Source: Paramacrobiotus metropolitanus (taxonomy: Eukaryota; Tardigrada; Eutardigrada; Parachela; Macrobiotidae). From it: 64,000 bases of DNA. Made by a program: the position numbers and the translations under genes. Under the pieces are notes generated by a model. The model worked only from the letters and a program-made list of their open reading frames with translations, did not search any database and was not told the DNA's origin. Positions 44,154-58,000 of this stretch are shown piece after piece. Positions within the stretch are counted from its first letter, which is position 1; every line of letters begins with the position of its first letter. The stretch is from assembly GCF_019649055.1 (NCBI RefSeq), contig NW_026570271.1, forward strand, positions 930,001-994,000, in the 5' to 3' direction.

Positions 44154-45585
44154 ATGACTGACGGAGAATGGCGCTCACAAGTCAACAGAAAGTTGCAAAC
44201 TATCATAACTGATCCTAACGAATATGCGGAAGTTGCTAGTTTTCTGGCAGCCGAGGAGGACAGAATGCATGGGTATAAGAATTCCGGAAAGTGGAATATG
44301 CTACATGATGTCGTGGGTTCGGATGAGGTAGGTTACCGTTTGGACAGAGTACGTACCCTAAAAAAAGCTGTCAGTGAAGTAAATTTTTGCGTAATTTCAT
44401 TTATTTTATTATTTTATCTGAGTTTGTTTATTTGTCTTATGAATTTCCTTCGGATTTTTTTTTTCACACTAAACATCGAGACAAAAATTAATGCAATATT
44501 TTGGTACAATGTACCATGCAGGTTAATCACTTACTCGTACATGCGGTCTCTACGTTATCTGTGTTTGATCATTCACAATTTATACAGCGTTGCCTTCATT
44601 CGGCGGGCTACATGAATAATCATGTCTTGCGCCTTCCGTATTTAAAAGTTCAATACATGAAAAACATAGTTACTTATCGACCGAAATTTCCATATGCGGA
44701 TTTAAAAAAACAGTTAAAACCGACGCACGGCTAGTGTTTCAGTCACCTATTCTGTATAAACAGAGATTCCGCGCCTGTGTGAAACGTATTAAACGCGACA
44801 TTGGGAGCTTCAACTCCAAAGGCGCCAGGAACAGCTCGGTGCCGGATATTGACCACTCTTTACCAACACCGGAGTGCACAACTGGATATTCTCACTGGGG
44901 AGCACCAGACACAAAAGACCTGGCTCTGTGCGGTGCCATGGGATGCGCCAGTGGCTTAGCGGCCTATCCGGCCGCCCAAGCCGGCATTCTACAGGTGGCT
45001 GAACACCTGGTTATCCCGGCGCTAATGCCCGCCCTCCACCGGGCGGCGACCGTGGTGCGGGCCGTGGGTCGGATGGCGCCAGTGGCGCTGGCGGCTGTGG
45101 CGCTCTCGCTGGAGGCGATGCAAAATATTACGCGCTGGTGGAAAGGTGAGATCAGCGGCCAACGCGTGGCAAAAAACCTGATTGATTGCAGTGTAACGCT
45201 GGTCGCGGGAGGCAGTGCAGGCTTGGCTGGAGCTGCTATTGGCGGATTCTTGGGCCCTCTGGGAGCGGTGGTTGGCGGGGTTATCGGTGGACTGTTGGTG
45301 GGGGGCGTAACGTCCTCTTTGACGGATTGGCTGACGGAGAAGTTGTTCGATATCCCTCGGGATGAAGCGCTGGAGAAGGCGTACACTTTCTTTGGCTGCA
45401 GCATGCGTTCATCTAATGAACGTATCAATGCCAGATATCATGCTGCCTGCAAAGCGTACCATCCGGATAAGGGGGGATCCCATGATATGTTCCTCAAGGT
45501 GCAGGCGTGCATGGCTATTATCAAAGTCGCCAGAGGGGAGCAGTATGGAATGGTGGACCAAGTACGATATCTAGCTGAGAGCTAA
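44154..45585 (+). CDS. Glycine-zipper membrane-type protein with C-terminal J domain
   Basis: Two exons, 44154-44327 (58 codons) and 44743-45585 (280 codons plus stop), phase 0 (gtaggt...gtttcag); 338 aa. Residues 1-58 are the module shared with the genes at 39918 and 41031 (EWRSQVNRKLQTIITDPNEY, GYKNSGKWNMLHDVVGSDE). Residues 59-120 are basic then neutral. The middle has A/G-rich hydrophobic helices (PVALAAVALSLEAM), WWKGEISG, and a glycine zipper (GSAGLAGAAIGGFLGPLGAV, VGGVIGGLLVGGV) that should insert in or span a membrane. The C-terminus is J-like: LFDIPRDEALEKAYTFFG, YHAACKAYHPDKGGSHDMFL, with the HPD tripeptide needed to stimulate Hsp70 ATPase. Function and partner are unknown; a membrane-tethered co-chaperone is the simplest reading. 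Confidence 0.75.
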
Positions 45586-48433
45586 TGCCCGTATAAATTC
45601 CGTGTTCATCCAAAACTGGATCCATGACCCTCGTTCGCATTTTTTAAATTATTAAACGTGTGTTAATGCTTTCGTTAGCAATTGCATTAGGGCAAACATA
45701 ATGATTATAGAAAATACAGGATGAATCAAATTACAGCACACACCACGTAGTACGTACTACTGAACATCTTTGGGGGCGAACAACCACTCGCGCACCCCAA
45801 TGTTAGCATTATAATATTCGCCCTCATACTTTTTCTTCGGGTTTCTTAAGTGCAAGCGGTGGCGGTTGATCTTTAGTAAGCCATTATTTTTTAAATTTAC
45901 GTAGACGATTGTGCCGCGTTATTTTCAGTTTTGCTACGCAAGAATTGGAGGTTACTTCGGGATAATAGGCTCAAGGTACTGCATAATAATGTGTTACTGT
46001 ACTGTGACTCTGCGAGAGTTTACGCTAATTTAATCAGGCTCGCAGTTTTTGTTTTAATTCAATGGGTTGTTGAGAGCATCTCTCTTATACAATTCTGTAC
46101 ATTCCTTTGGATCATAATGCTGTCAGGGTACACTTTGAGTGTTCTTAGTAATAAATCACTTCAAAATAGAAGCATTGCACGTACAGTAAATCTGAAATAA
46201 GAAAAGCTACCTACAGTAAGCACTTCATTTTCTACATTCCGGGATATTAAAAGTCTGTAATTATTGCAACTACAATTACTATACGAGTATCTGTCTGTAG
46301 TCTGTACAATGGATATTAGTACCTATCTTCAACTGCCTTGTTACTAGCAAAAGTTGCATTATAACACTGATGTTGTTTTATACTGTACATTTGGACCCGT
46401 TTGCGTCTAAAAAAGTTTTTCTGCTGAATGATCGGCTCTGTACCACTGCATCGCACCCTTTGCGTTCTGAGCTTATTTTAGTAAATAAGGATTTCAAAGC
46501 GGCTACATTATTAGTGTTAAACGGCTCAAAGTATAAGGTTTTACATAGTTTTATTTTTAACTGTATATTTGTACAAGATCGGCACCTATGTAAAATTTTC
46601 AGCGCAGTAATACAGAAACTAAGCAGTCAGTTAAACATGTTGCCAAAATAAACGATCCTAACTTCCCTAACCTATGTTACCAGGTTACTAATCATTGTGA
46701 AAACACAACAATTATATAAAATACTGACGATGTTCCGCTGTCGAGTCCCCAGTTAGGTTGTTCTTTTAACCTAAAATTAAGTATAGAAAAATGTCATTCA
46801 GCGTTCCGTATATGTTGTACTAGAATTACATTTTCACACTCCTGCACTGCCAGTTTGATTGTCATATCTCAGATGAGTGATAAAGTACATAATCAGATGG
46901 TCAGATCCGGTGAATGACTGTCCATGAACAACACTGCGCCCGGCGCCGGCTATGGTTTACACCACGGACAACGGACGAGCAGCAATGCGTTCGACGCTGA
47001 CCACGATGCCGCATTCTTCTGGTCAACCAGTGAATTTCGTGCTTTTGTTGGTATTACTAAGTGTGAGTGATGTCAAAGCCGTTTTCTTAAAGTTCCGTCG
47101 CTTAATTGTAGCAGCGATAATGAATTCATCGGCGCCGGTACCATCTGGTCAGTGTCGTGTGCGTTGTGCCACAATCATCCGCAATCATCACTCGTAGTCA
47201 TCGGTTTAAGAAAACGCCACTTAGTTGGCTTTTGTAAACCTCTCCATCATTTCAACAAGGTTCGGCGCGAGTGAAAGTGATGAGTTGGGTGATTTCCGCA
47301 TAACTGCAATTAGAAACGCTTTATGAATCTGGACTGTGGCCACTGTCGACATGTGTCTACCCGTTATAATCGGTGCTGTTTTTGGGACCATCGTTCTTTC
47401 ACCAACGGTATAGTATTACGCTTTACCAGGAATGTTGTATCGGATGTACAGTAATGCATATTTAATTAAAATTTTAATACGGTTATCAACTTATCACTGC
47501 TGCACAAGGCTACTAATTATCAATGTCTTCCCTACATAATTTTCTTAATAATTCGGCTCGTAGACTGCAACTTCGCTGGAACGCCAGAATGTGATCTGTA
47601 TTCTGGCGCCAAATGAAGCCGACAAAAGTGCTACCGATGGTGCTCACGGGCAGTTATCCCATGGACAACCTTTGTCCATTTCATCTCATCAAACGTCCAG
47701 CTCTGCAATAACCGGTCTAGGTAACTCAAAATGTATCGCTTTTTGTCAGTCTGTAACCAACTGCGATCAAGCTGTTGGGGGCTGATTCTTATAAAATTTT
47801 GATTGTAATATGCATATGTACTTATCTTTGTTTATTTTATTTATTGGTTTATTTTCTTTAATTTTCCTTTTTCACCTTTAAATTGCTTTTACTTGTTCGA
47901 TAACTCTACGTAATTTCAGTTACATTTTGAATTTACTCTAACATTACAAGAACATTAACAACAGTCTTGAATGCATATTCAGATCAGGTGAAATATTTAG
48001 AAGTTCCACTTTTATGAAATTATGTATCTCGTGTGTATGCTAATTTCTGCTAACTGTATGCTAATTCCCTGGACTGTTTTTGTTTTGCGACGTTTGGATT
48101 TCCCGTTAATTATATTTATTCAAACGCATCTAATAAATCGCGTAATTGTGGCTTTGTATGGAGGTAGTATAAACGGTATTTGTGTTTATGGCGTATTATG
48201 AATGTCCGGTACGATAATTGCCTAACGATTATTCATGTAAACATGCGGCTACGGACAAAACAATCGCTCTCGGTAAACACACCGCTGAATGAGAGCGACA
48301 AGCTGTGAAACAAGCCTCATACACGCGCTTGAGCTATTCAGTTTTGTGACAGCACCCATCATTAAGTATTCGCACTGACAAGTTTGATGTAATACAGCGA
48401 TAACTATATTAAGCGGTATTTATTCGATATTCT
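45586..48433. other. 2.8-kb stretch without a confident gene
   Basis: Only short frames, for example 45931-46200 with a hydrophobic run (LIRLAVFVLIQWVVESISLI), and no splice-supported continuation. First exons of the CBM14 gene at 48.4 kb could lie here. Confidence 0.3.
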
Positions 48434-48435
48434 CT

Positions 48436-50115
48436 TCGGCAGATAATGATCATGATTTGGCAACCCCCAGATCCTCGGCAACAACAGTTCCTCCGGTAAA
48501 ACTGCAATCCGCTGCCATAGACAAAATGTCTGACCGAAAACGGAGAAGGAAAACCCATAAAAAGAATGCCCTTTCGTTGGAGCGACGTTTAGAGACAAGT
48601 CAGACTACCAACGCGCCGTTGCCAACAACTGAACAATTTTCCGCAGCGGAGATGACCACACTAACATTGGCACGTCAAGAAGGTAAACATGTGCTTTTGT
48701 ATTTATGTACTTTGTAACCACTATCCATCAAAATCCCAGTGATACTTGACCGAATTTCAAATTAAAGTCACTTGTATCTTGAAAACCAGAATCAGACAGC
48801 AGCCGTTTGAGCACAACATTCTTCGGAAGAGCAAACAGTCGGATGTCACAAAAACAGTCACTTCTAACACGCTCGAGGTGCATTCGAACGAACCAAAGAT
48901 GCACTCAAAACAAAACGGTATTTTTGTTGATTACACTCCATGCTTGTTAATGCTAAGTGCTAACAACGAATGTTGTCTTCCTACCATAGATGAAGAAATG
49001 GGATCCCGTTGCTGTATCCCGTGATCGATTAAGTAAAGCGCGAAAAGCACAAGAAAGTTCCCTGGACCAATTGGATGGGAAAGTCACGATGTCCACCATT
49101 CCCAGATTCGGCAACATGGTGCCGTCAACTACAGAACCATCAAAAAAGATTGTTTCGGACGAACTAGTGCGGGTAATGATCAGCTACTGTGGCGAAGCAA
49201 TGCCGGTAGGAGCTGCAGCAGTGTTCAGGTTTTTACTGTTATTTAAATCTGCTTCGCTGCTAAGATTCTTACATCGTTTTTTTCTTCCAGTACTCCGTTC
49301 TTATTTTGGCTCTAAATACAAATTTTCTTGATGACAGATTCAAGCTTTGTTGAGACACGCGATCGGTTTAACCGTGAATTTGCTGTCGAATCCGCTGCAA
49401 AAGATAAAAATGCAAACTCTGCAGCGATGCCAAAAAAGACCACCGCTAGTCATGCTGTTCCTGGCGCAATTTTGGTATCCACAGAGCATGACCCAACGCA
49501 GGACTTTGCCCAACGTTTTAACATCACTTGGTCCGAGCAGAATGACAAGAACCATCAAGGCAACGTCTGGGAGGAACTGGAGAAACTGCGAGGGAAAGCG
49601 GCTCTGTCCGCCGGCGAGATCCAGGAGATACTGGCGCGATCGGTTCCTGGAGTGGATTACCCGACGTATACGTGGATTCCCAATACGAAGTTCAGCTGTA
49701 ACAATGTGAATCAGCCCGGGTTCTACGCCGACCCGGAAGCGCGCTGCCAAGTGATACGACGGTGTGATTATAACGGAAATAAGTGGAATTACTTGTGTCC
49801 AAACGCCACAGTAAGGATGATCTTATTTTAGGCACCAGTTGTCAGTATCAGCAACAGATCGAAATAAACTTCAATGATTTTTTTATTTGCAGCTTTTCAA
49901 TCAGATAACGTTAGTGTGCGATTGGTACTTCAACATTGATTGCTCCAAGTGAGTTTTAATTTAAAATTTGTCATTAAAAATCGTCCGGGGACTATATCTG
50001 ACCATTTTCATTTTTTGGCAGAGCCGTTCAGTATTATGACTACTCCAACTCGCGCTTGTACCATTCCGATTGGGTCTTGTTGGATTCCGTGGCGGAGGCC
50101 AGTCTAGCCGGATAA
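48436..50115 (+). CDS. CBM14 (peritrophin-A) chitin-binding protein, CPAP1-like
   Basis: The C-terminal part is well supported: exons 49338-49810, 49893-49948, 50022-50115 join in phase and end at TAA. They encode one type-2 chitin-binding domain with six cysteines: KFSC, PGFYADPEARC, QVIRRC, NKWNYLC, PNATLFNQITLVC, DWYFNIDC, followed by a short tail KAVQYYDYSNSRLYHSDW. Such single-domain proteins bind cuticular or peritrophic chitin. Upstream, 48436 to about 48682 (KMSDRKRRRKTHKKNAL), 48797-48922 and the exon beginning MKKWDPVAVSRDRL at about 48990 look coding, and the first junctions keep phase. I could not find an in-phase junction from the MKKWD exon to 49338 with certainty (a donor at about 49035 fits). 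The basic N-terminal region is unusual for a secreted protein, so the first exons may belong to a longer N-terminus starting before 48.4 kb. Confidence 0.65.
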
Positions 50116-50796
50116 TACAAATTTATTGTGTATTTTTAAGAGGATATTGCATAATACGAGTATTGTCTTCAAACGTTATGCGCCTCTGTCAGATTTGTGT
50201 TGTTCTGTTTTGTTTGTGTCTGGTACACAAAGCATGTTACCAAAAAACCCATGTATCTGTACGCAGAGGCGATATTGCCATAATTATTATATTATTAAAA
50301 GCCCTCACTAGCTAAATAACGTGTAATTTCAAATGCAAATTGGAACGCCCAATGATAATGGCTAGCAATATGGCAATTACAGCATAGGGATAATCATAAA
50401 AGTTTTACAGCTGGACTTATAGCAAAAATACGTACAACACGTTTCGGCAATTTCGTACCTATTATACGCACTGTACCTGTACGTACGATTCAAGCGGTAT
50501 AATCCATTTGCTGAAAGAGTTCCCTTCCCACGCATTATCTTCTGGTCGATCGATTTCTTCCATAAAAAATTCTAAAGCCGATCACAATTTCTGATACGGA
50601 TCAGACTATCGCAGCTGTTTACAACCGCGCCGCTTTTAGTACTGTATATGCATACAACCAATCTACTTTACTTGCAGTCTGGCGTAAGGTATTTCCTGGG
50701 AAAACAGTCTGGCAGCCTTTCGTGCACAAAACTGCCGTAGGTTTTTGCACAAATACCGGCGACTTGAAACCAAAACAACGAACAAAACTACAAAAG

Positions 50797-53700
50797 ATGG
50801 CTTTCAGAGTGATTTGTCTTTGGACACTCATTGGACTAACATGTTCATCATGGGCGACGACATCGAATACCGCACTTCCAAAGGAATTCCTCGGTATCTT
50901 TCGCAATCCTCGGGATAAAGCCAATCATGTTAAAGCAATGTCGACTATCATTGGTACGCTTTATTGTGATAATGATTTCAGTAAAAAAGTATTACAAGCA
51001 TTAAAGCCATTAAGCCGTTTTATAATAAAAAACACGGGCGTATGTTTTGTCTTCCAGACATGTCGCCAGCAAACCTTACTTCATCGGATGGAAATTTCCT
51101 GCATTTTCAAAAACACGACGGCGGCTACTTGTACTGCGTGGTTTTCTTCGACACCGGCTCCGACTTTGTCAAAGCTTGTGTGCAGTTTAAGCTGGGCGAA
51201 AAGCATACGGTTCCGGTCAGAGACCAACATTTGGAGGTGCGTATACATACAGAGTACTGCATTGTATCAAGTTTTGCTGAAGCCGGTAGAGATATTTCGT
51301 GTATCCTAAACTGGGCTTTGAATTATATTATTTCTTGCCAATGGTCGTTGCAGGTGTTGTTTGAACTCTCCTCTCCGTCCGGATCGCTTACGGGAACCAT
51401 AAAAAACCTCGACAAGCCCGGCAACCCGACGCTGAATCTGTTTTTCACTGCCAAGGATGAAGGCCTTCAAGTTGTACGTTAAAATTAATAAACATATTTA
51501 ATCGTCCTTAAATAATTCTAGTATGACAAATAGTGCGCGCGCATGTTGATGCTGGTAGTTAGCATTGATATACAGATACGAGTACATACTAATACGAGTA
51601 TAAACAGGATTCTAAGCCAAATTTTACCAACAGCAACTAAGCAAATAACTGAAAGCTGTTTTAAACGGAAAGTTTTGTTGAGCCTAAACCAAAATGCGAC
51701 GGCAAATTCCTAGTTTTATAAAATAACATTAAATTTCGTTTAATTCCGCTTAGCTTTACAGTTTTGTATAAAGCTGCAGCAAATTCATGCATTGTTCAAT
51801 TCGCTGCAAAAACTGCAAAAGGTCTATGTGCTTGCAGAAATTCAGCACCGCGGACGGCAGTGAACATACCGCGTTCTACACCCGGAGTCTATGGGCGTAC
51901 ATGCAGGGGGTTTTTTGAAATCGACCCTGTCCGCACCGGGAGCGAAAACGTCAGCATAGCGAATACAATATTCCATTGTAAGCCGAATTAATCCAGCAGA
52001 GCCGCTTACAACGCAGTTATCTTAATTTATATGGTGCTTTTGTATTGCAGCATTCGGGGAAATTTACACAGTAACGAACAGCACGCTTCTGCGGATTACG
52101 AAGATGTTCGCCGAAGAAGAAGGTTACGGCTACTCCCACTCCCAAGTTTTTCATCCTGCTTATCAGATGGGTGTTTCTTTTGTCCTGAATAAGATCTACA
52201 GTGCACATTCGGCGATGTTCAACGGCACACTAGAAGTAAGCGAAACCCTGCTTTTAGCTCACTAGATGCGACTACACATTTTCGGTTTGGGTACAGCACC
52301 ATTTTAGTTTGGAGAATTCGACACCGTCGTCGGCGCTGCTGACTGGTCGGTTCAAATTGCCTGACGGAAAAGGCACATTTACCACCTACATGTTGTTTGA
52401 GGGGAGCAGCGTGCAGCAGGTAAAGATAAACCGGCATGACTGTGGTTATATAATTTTCGAAATAAATCCGCACTCGCTACATGCGTATTGTTATGTTGCA
52501 GACCATTAAGTTCAACGACAAAGAGACAACCATATTTTATACACGAACCATTCCAGACTGGTTCTATGGAGCGTTCGAAGAAGTTGGTGAGCAGGATTAC
52601 GCCCGGGAACGTTTTGTCGATCATGGTACACGTATAGTACAATCATATCATCGTGCCGAAAATTTTAGTTGTACGTTACCGGTTACAGCGAAGAACCCCG
52701 ATAAGCCTTGTCCGGCCAAAAGTGGCGGTCTGCGATTAAACATTAGCCGCAGTCCCGACACACGGGAATTTATCCTGACCATGGCGCCATGCGAGGGAGC
52801 TGAACCCGCCGCCATTCCGTTCAAATTGAACGGAACGACGGAGTTGAATGATTATAATCATTTATACAGCAGCCTAAAGGTTCGCGTATTTACTGTATTA
52901 TAGATTGGCACAACACATGTAGCGATTTTGGTACTTGCTTGCACACGATTGACACGAACATTGGTTATTCGTTATCGCTTGACAAGGACGAGTGCCGATT
53001 TTCAGGCAACAACCTTCATCAAATCACGGGGAAGCTTGCTCGTTGATCTGACTTATACTCCGCGCAATTCAGTATCCGAGGCGCAAAAGGTTTCGCTCGA
53101 TTTGACCATGGCTCCCTTCGATCCTTCGACGGGCATAAGTTGTGTGCGTTAAGTTCACAACTAAAATTTGCTGATCGATTTTGTTGTATACAAACTGAGT
53201 TTATGGAATTAAATTGATAATAATTTTTATTCACCAGATAGTGAAGTGTTTATTTGCAAAAAATAATATGTCTTTATGGTGTCCTTAATTAGATATGTAT
53301 GTAGGTTGCGTTCGATGGCCGATCAACGCGAGCTATCCGAATGCGGCGCCTGTTCTCCCCGTTAATGTTTGGAAAATTTGAAAATGCGGAAACGCCAACG
53401 ACTGTGCTGCAAATCGCGCCGGTCAACAGTACACACTTTACCCAGACAATTACATTGAGGGATTCTGTCACGAAGGAGTCATTTGCTTTTAATACGCCGA
53501 CAAAAGTGTTGTTAGAAGGGGCAAACCATCCGGTACCTGCTACACATATTCCTAGTTGGTCATGCCTGGCAATTAATCTGCTGCTGTTGGTATTGCAGCT
53601 TATACGCCATTATTTCGAGCACAGCGGAAACGGCAGACCTACGCTGATGACGTTAACTTTCCACCCACCGCCTCCTGGGGCAGTGGTGGGCAAGCTGAGG

Positions 53701-53805
53701 CATGCCAACGTGAAAGTTTTCCGGGCCGAAGGAGTGGACGTCTACCAGAATGCAATTGACACACACAAACATTCGCAGCAGTTTTACGCTCGTAAATCGA
53801 GTTGA
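50797..53805 (+). CDS. Secreted multi-exon repeat protein (family unknown), with one likely frameshift
   Basis: Signal peptide MAFRVICLWTLIGLTCSSWA. Exons: 50797-50953, 51058-51236, 51354-51473, 51838-51977, 52051-52235, 52297-52419, 52502-52879, 53006 to about 53145, about 53305-53541 and 53599-53805. Exon trios repeat: the 51354 exon (FELSSPSGSLTG) matches the 52297 exon (SLENSTPSSALLTG), and the 51838 exon (KFSTADGSEHTAFYTRSL) matches the 52502 exon (KFNDKETTIFYTRTI). Each unit probably forms a beta-rich domain of about 130 residues. In the 51838 exon the frame changes at a G5T6 run near 51905-51920, so 140 bp is one base off the phase its neighbours need. The later junctions (53145 to 53305) are not resolved. 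N-glycosylation sites are frequent. I do not recognise the family. Confidence 0.55.
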
Positions 53806-55082
53806 CAATAAAATAAATAAAATCAGGCAGTGAAATATACCGAACTAGGAAACTTATTCCATAAATACTTCTGCTTATACACGTAACAGGAAGCTAAAAG
53901 GGCGGTTAAAAAGGTAAAACCCACACTTCAAAATTAAGTGTTATTCAGAAATTATTTGTCCCAGATTTATTCTTTTGCTCTAAGGATATTTTCTAAACCG
54001 CAAGCAGTTTTACATGCATATGGCACTATGCTGTCGTACGGCGTACGTACGAGTATCTGAACACTGCACTGAACAGGTAAATAAGACATGATACACGTTC
54101 AGAAAATATACTGTTTTTGAGATTATGTTATTATTGATTATATTATTATTTAGGGTACTCTGTATACGATTATTGCGATTATCACTACTTAGTTGTACTG
54201 CCTCATGATGATTACTGTACACAATCATTTCAGTGCCAAGCTTTATCACAAACGTTACATACCAGTATCTTTATGTATTAAGTACTTTGTAATGGTTTAT
54301 ATGTAGTTTATTATATAATGCAAATGTATGTTACGGTATGTCCAACGTAAAAATCGTGCATGTCATCGAAAATGCTTTAATAATATATGCTTTACTAATA
54401 CGTATGGGATGTGTGTGATGTGATGTATGCTTTATTAATACAGGCGCACATCGGTGTACAGGGAGGATGGGAGGACGTAAAACTAGGAAACATCGTTCTA
54501 TATGCAAAACCCTTTTTCGGGTTTCATTTAACATTCATGTGACATGTCGTCAGCGATCAGCAAACAGTACTTGACGATTCTGCATGTATAAATTATAATG
54601 AATATTGCTGCTTTTTATATTTTGCAACGAGCAGTTGGGTTATCGGCGAATGAACGGTGGGGTAGGCTAGCGTGGGTGCATCCGTTCATATGATGCAGGG
54701 CGGGTGATCTGCAGCATTCATCGCCTACACAAACGGAATTGGCACCGGGTTAATGTGGGACCACTTATGTATATAGATTACTCTTTTATGACTATACCGC
54801 CCTCACACACCTACACTTCAATCTCCGTTGCAAAATGACGCAGCACACAATAGTAGTTATTCACTAACCGGGCACATCGTTCACCTCCGTCGCAAGTACT
54901 ATATTTGCTAACGCGATGCTGAATGTGCTTGCAGCGCCTGAAATTTAATTATTCCTGTGAACATTCGGCCTGGTAAAAGGCTTTATACGGCAGTCTTTCA
55001 CAGTAAATAAAGACTGTGTATGGTAACTCTTGTTCGAATTCAGTTATCATGTTTTTGCATTAAAGCAAAGCTGTTCCTCATT
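53806..55082. other. Intergenic, upstream of the guanylate cyclase gene
   Basis: Strongly AT-rich at 54100-54450, with short direct repeats of TATGCTTTA(C/T)TAATA at about 54387 and 54426. No gene recognised. Confidence 0.4.
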
Positions 55083-58000
55083 ATGCGTCCACCATTTGAG
55101 CAAAATAGCGTATTGCTGTTGTACGTGAGCCTGCTGAATTATGCATGCTGTCTGAATATCAGCATTGCCGCTGTGATGATGACAAAAAGCGAAGTCTATG
55201 GGTACGAGGTTTTGTTACCGGCATATGACGCCACACTGTCTTCCATCGCCAAGAAATATCCGTTGGTTTATTCCCATCTGACGGTCATGCCGACGTTGAA
55301 CTTGGCCCTCAGCATGCCAAAGCAGGGTTATTCGTATCCCTGTGACTATGCGTACGAGGCTATTATGCCGAACATCGGAGCCTATTATCACCAGTATTCG
55401 CGAGTTTTTCTGGGGGACCATACCGAAACATTTCCACTGTTCCTTGCTCTGGGTAAATAAAAAAATTACATTTGATATAAGAATTAATAACGAACAAAAT
55501 TTTAAAAATTATAAAATCACTATTAAGCGCTGCTTTCTGGCGACATGAACAATGTATTGTTGGCTTTAATTCGGAATATTGGGTCATTTAAAACGGCAAT
55601 TCCTCTTGTAATTTCTTGCAGACTGGTGCGATCAGGCAACTATAGAACTGGCCAAGTTTACAACCGGTAAGTGTATAAAGTCTTTTTAATGTCGTGTTTA
55701 GGTTCCTTAGGTTTCTTAGCTTTTTTGGGACGATGAAAGTACAAGCAAAATTTATTACGCAATTTATAGTTTATTACGCAGGTTTCGCATAAATTTGCAT
55801 GCGCAGTTTAGTAAAACATGCCATCTTCCGTCACATATTATCGCAAGTGATTTCTGTATTCATAAAGACCCTGCGCAATGTAGGAATCGGTAACGACGAA
55901 ATTATGACATTTTCCAAAGTTAATTAATAAGAGAGCCTTCTTATGATGCAACCTGATGATGTAACATTGGTATTTATGTTAGCAGGACACGGGCAGTATG
56001 TTAGCGATCCATTGGAAGAATATTTATGTCCCAAATTCGAACGCGTATTTATACGGGCTCAATATGCAAGTTTGTTGTATTGCAGCAGCGGATGTGTTCC
56101 TTTTGAGCCTGGACCCCGCGAACGGAGCCGTGGCCCGGTTTCAAGATTACCCCACAATGGCGGAATTAGGACCGGTGCCCGGTGCGACCCTGGAAGCCGG
56201 TGTTGCCGCTCTCCTCTTACACTTCGGTTGGACCCGCGATATTGGTTTGTGGTGTCCAGCGCGTGGTATTTTTAACCCGGCCGTCTTCTGTGATGCCTTT
56301 ATCCGAAGCGAACTGTACAGTAAAGTCAGTGCTAACCAGTTTCATGTTTTCCGTCCGGAGATAACCGAGTTTTCCTCGGCACACTACCGCGAAGTCTTAA
56401 CCTTTATGCGCACGCGAACTCGAGGTACGTCTGCCCAACTCGTGAATTCTTCCTTCTTATGTGTATTATCATATATTATTGCTTTTGCAGTGATAATAGT
56501 TATCATGTTTCCGCAGCTTTTGCGTCAGTTCATGGTAATGCTTTTACATATTACTCCCGTGCAAAGCTTGCAGAATACGAGTATTGTCCGCGTATTACTC
56601 GTATACTTCTAGCTCATGCGTGTTGCAGATCACCGCCAATGAAATGAGCATGACCAACGGAAAATACGTGAGCAGTTTTTCGCTGTTTATTAAGCTGAAA
56701 TCCGCATCGTAGCACACTTTGTGTTCCTTTTGATAGGTGTTCTTAACGCTGGCATCCGATCTTAAGCCGGGGATCGCCTATCGAATTACGTGGAAAGAAA
56801 ACAAAGAAGACGATCAGGTAATTTTCCAAGTTAGAAAACAGGTTTTTCCTTGAAATCCTTGGGGATCAATATCATATTTCCTATTTGCAGTGAATTTACA
56901 TGCTATCCATAGTGGTGCCTACTGGCTGTTAATTTCACAGCACCGATGTATGTACAATTGTACATAAGCTTTACAGCTTTGCAGTGATGTATTGCAGAAA
57001 GCATTTCAAGCCTTTCAATCGCTGATCGCTGTATCTGAAGTTCCGATCAACTGGGGCGACTTACAGGATTTTCTTGACGATACCGCAAAAATATCAGCGG
57101 ATGTGTATAATATCACAGTTAAACCAGACAGAATCGTAAGTACGCTCACAGAAAGCACAACTAGGTTTGGACATGCAATCAAGAAGTGTCGTACATGCAA
57201 TCAAGAAGTGTCGTAGTTTGTCGGCTAAATTTAAGTATTGAATTGTTTTCAGCGTAACGAAGTCTCTGCTCTCATGTATGAGCTCATAATGAATTTCGCT
57301 GAGGTGAGCAAATATTATCACTTCCTATTATGATCATTAACACGTTGGAGCAAAGAGCTTTCGATCAGGCAGTGAACAGCTCGTGGGGCAATGTGGAGCA
57401 TTTCCGTCCTCGAGTGTTTGCTCAGCGCCTCAAAGAGCAAATGTACACTCGTCCATCTAGTGGGACAACATTGGCGCGAGATGGTAGCGCAGCTTTCCGA
57501 GTGCCAATTTTGCGGCTGAATACAGCCAACGGACAAATGGAGGTACAGAGTAGACAGTATGGTATACGATAATTATATGCCACATGCAAAATTGCAAATG
57601 AAGTCCATTTAAATTAGTACAACAAGAAAATGACTGATATTTTTGCAGACAGCCGCAATTTTTGATACCGAGAACCAAACCATTGTTATTGTCGCTAGTG
57701 ACCTTTGGGTGTGGCACAATCAGACGAGGTTTCCGTCTAATAATCCGATATGTGGTTTTGACGGTGAACATTGCCCGGAAAATTCAGGTTTGGATCTTTT
57801 GCTCAGTACATATTATGTATCTCCAGGGTCACAAGCATTACGGTAACAAGAGATTTTGATTTGCAGTAAACTGGGGACCGATGTTGGCCGGTGTTGCACT
57901 GACCGTTATAATTATAGTTGCGGTGTGCGCCGGGTGGTTGTATCGGTAAATAAGTAATTTACATACGCAGTCATTTTGTGAACTTACGTACTTGTGTTAA

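Noticed and set aside
44964-45428. 154-codon minus-strand frame
   Set aside because: Antisense of the glycine-zipper/J-domain exon; alanine/proline composition is a consequence of the GC-rich opposite strand.
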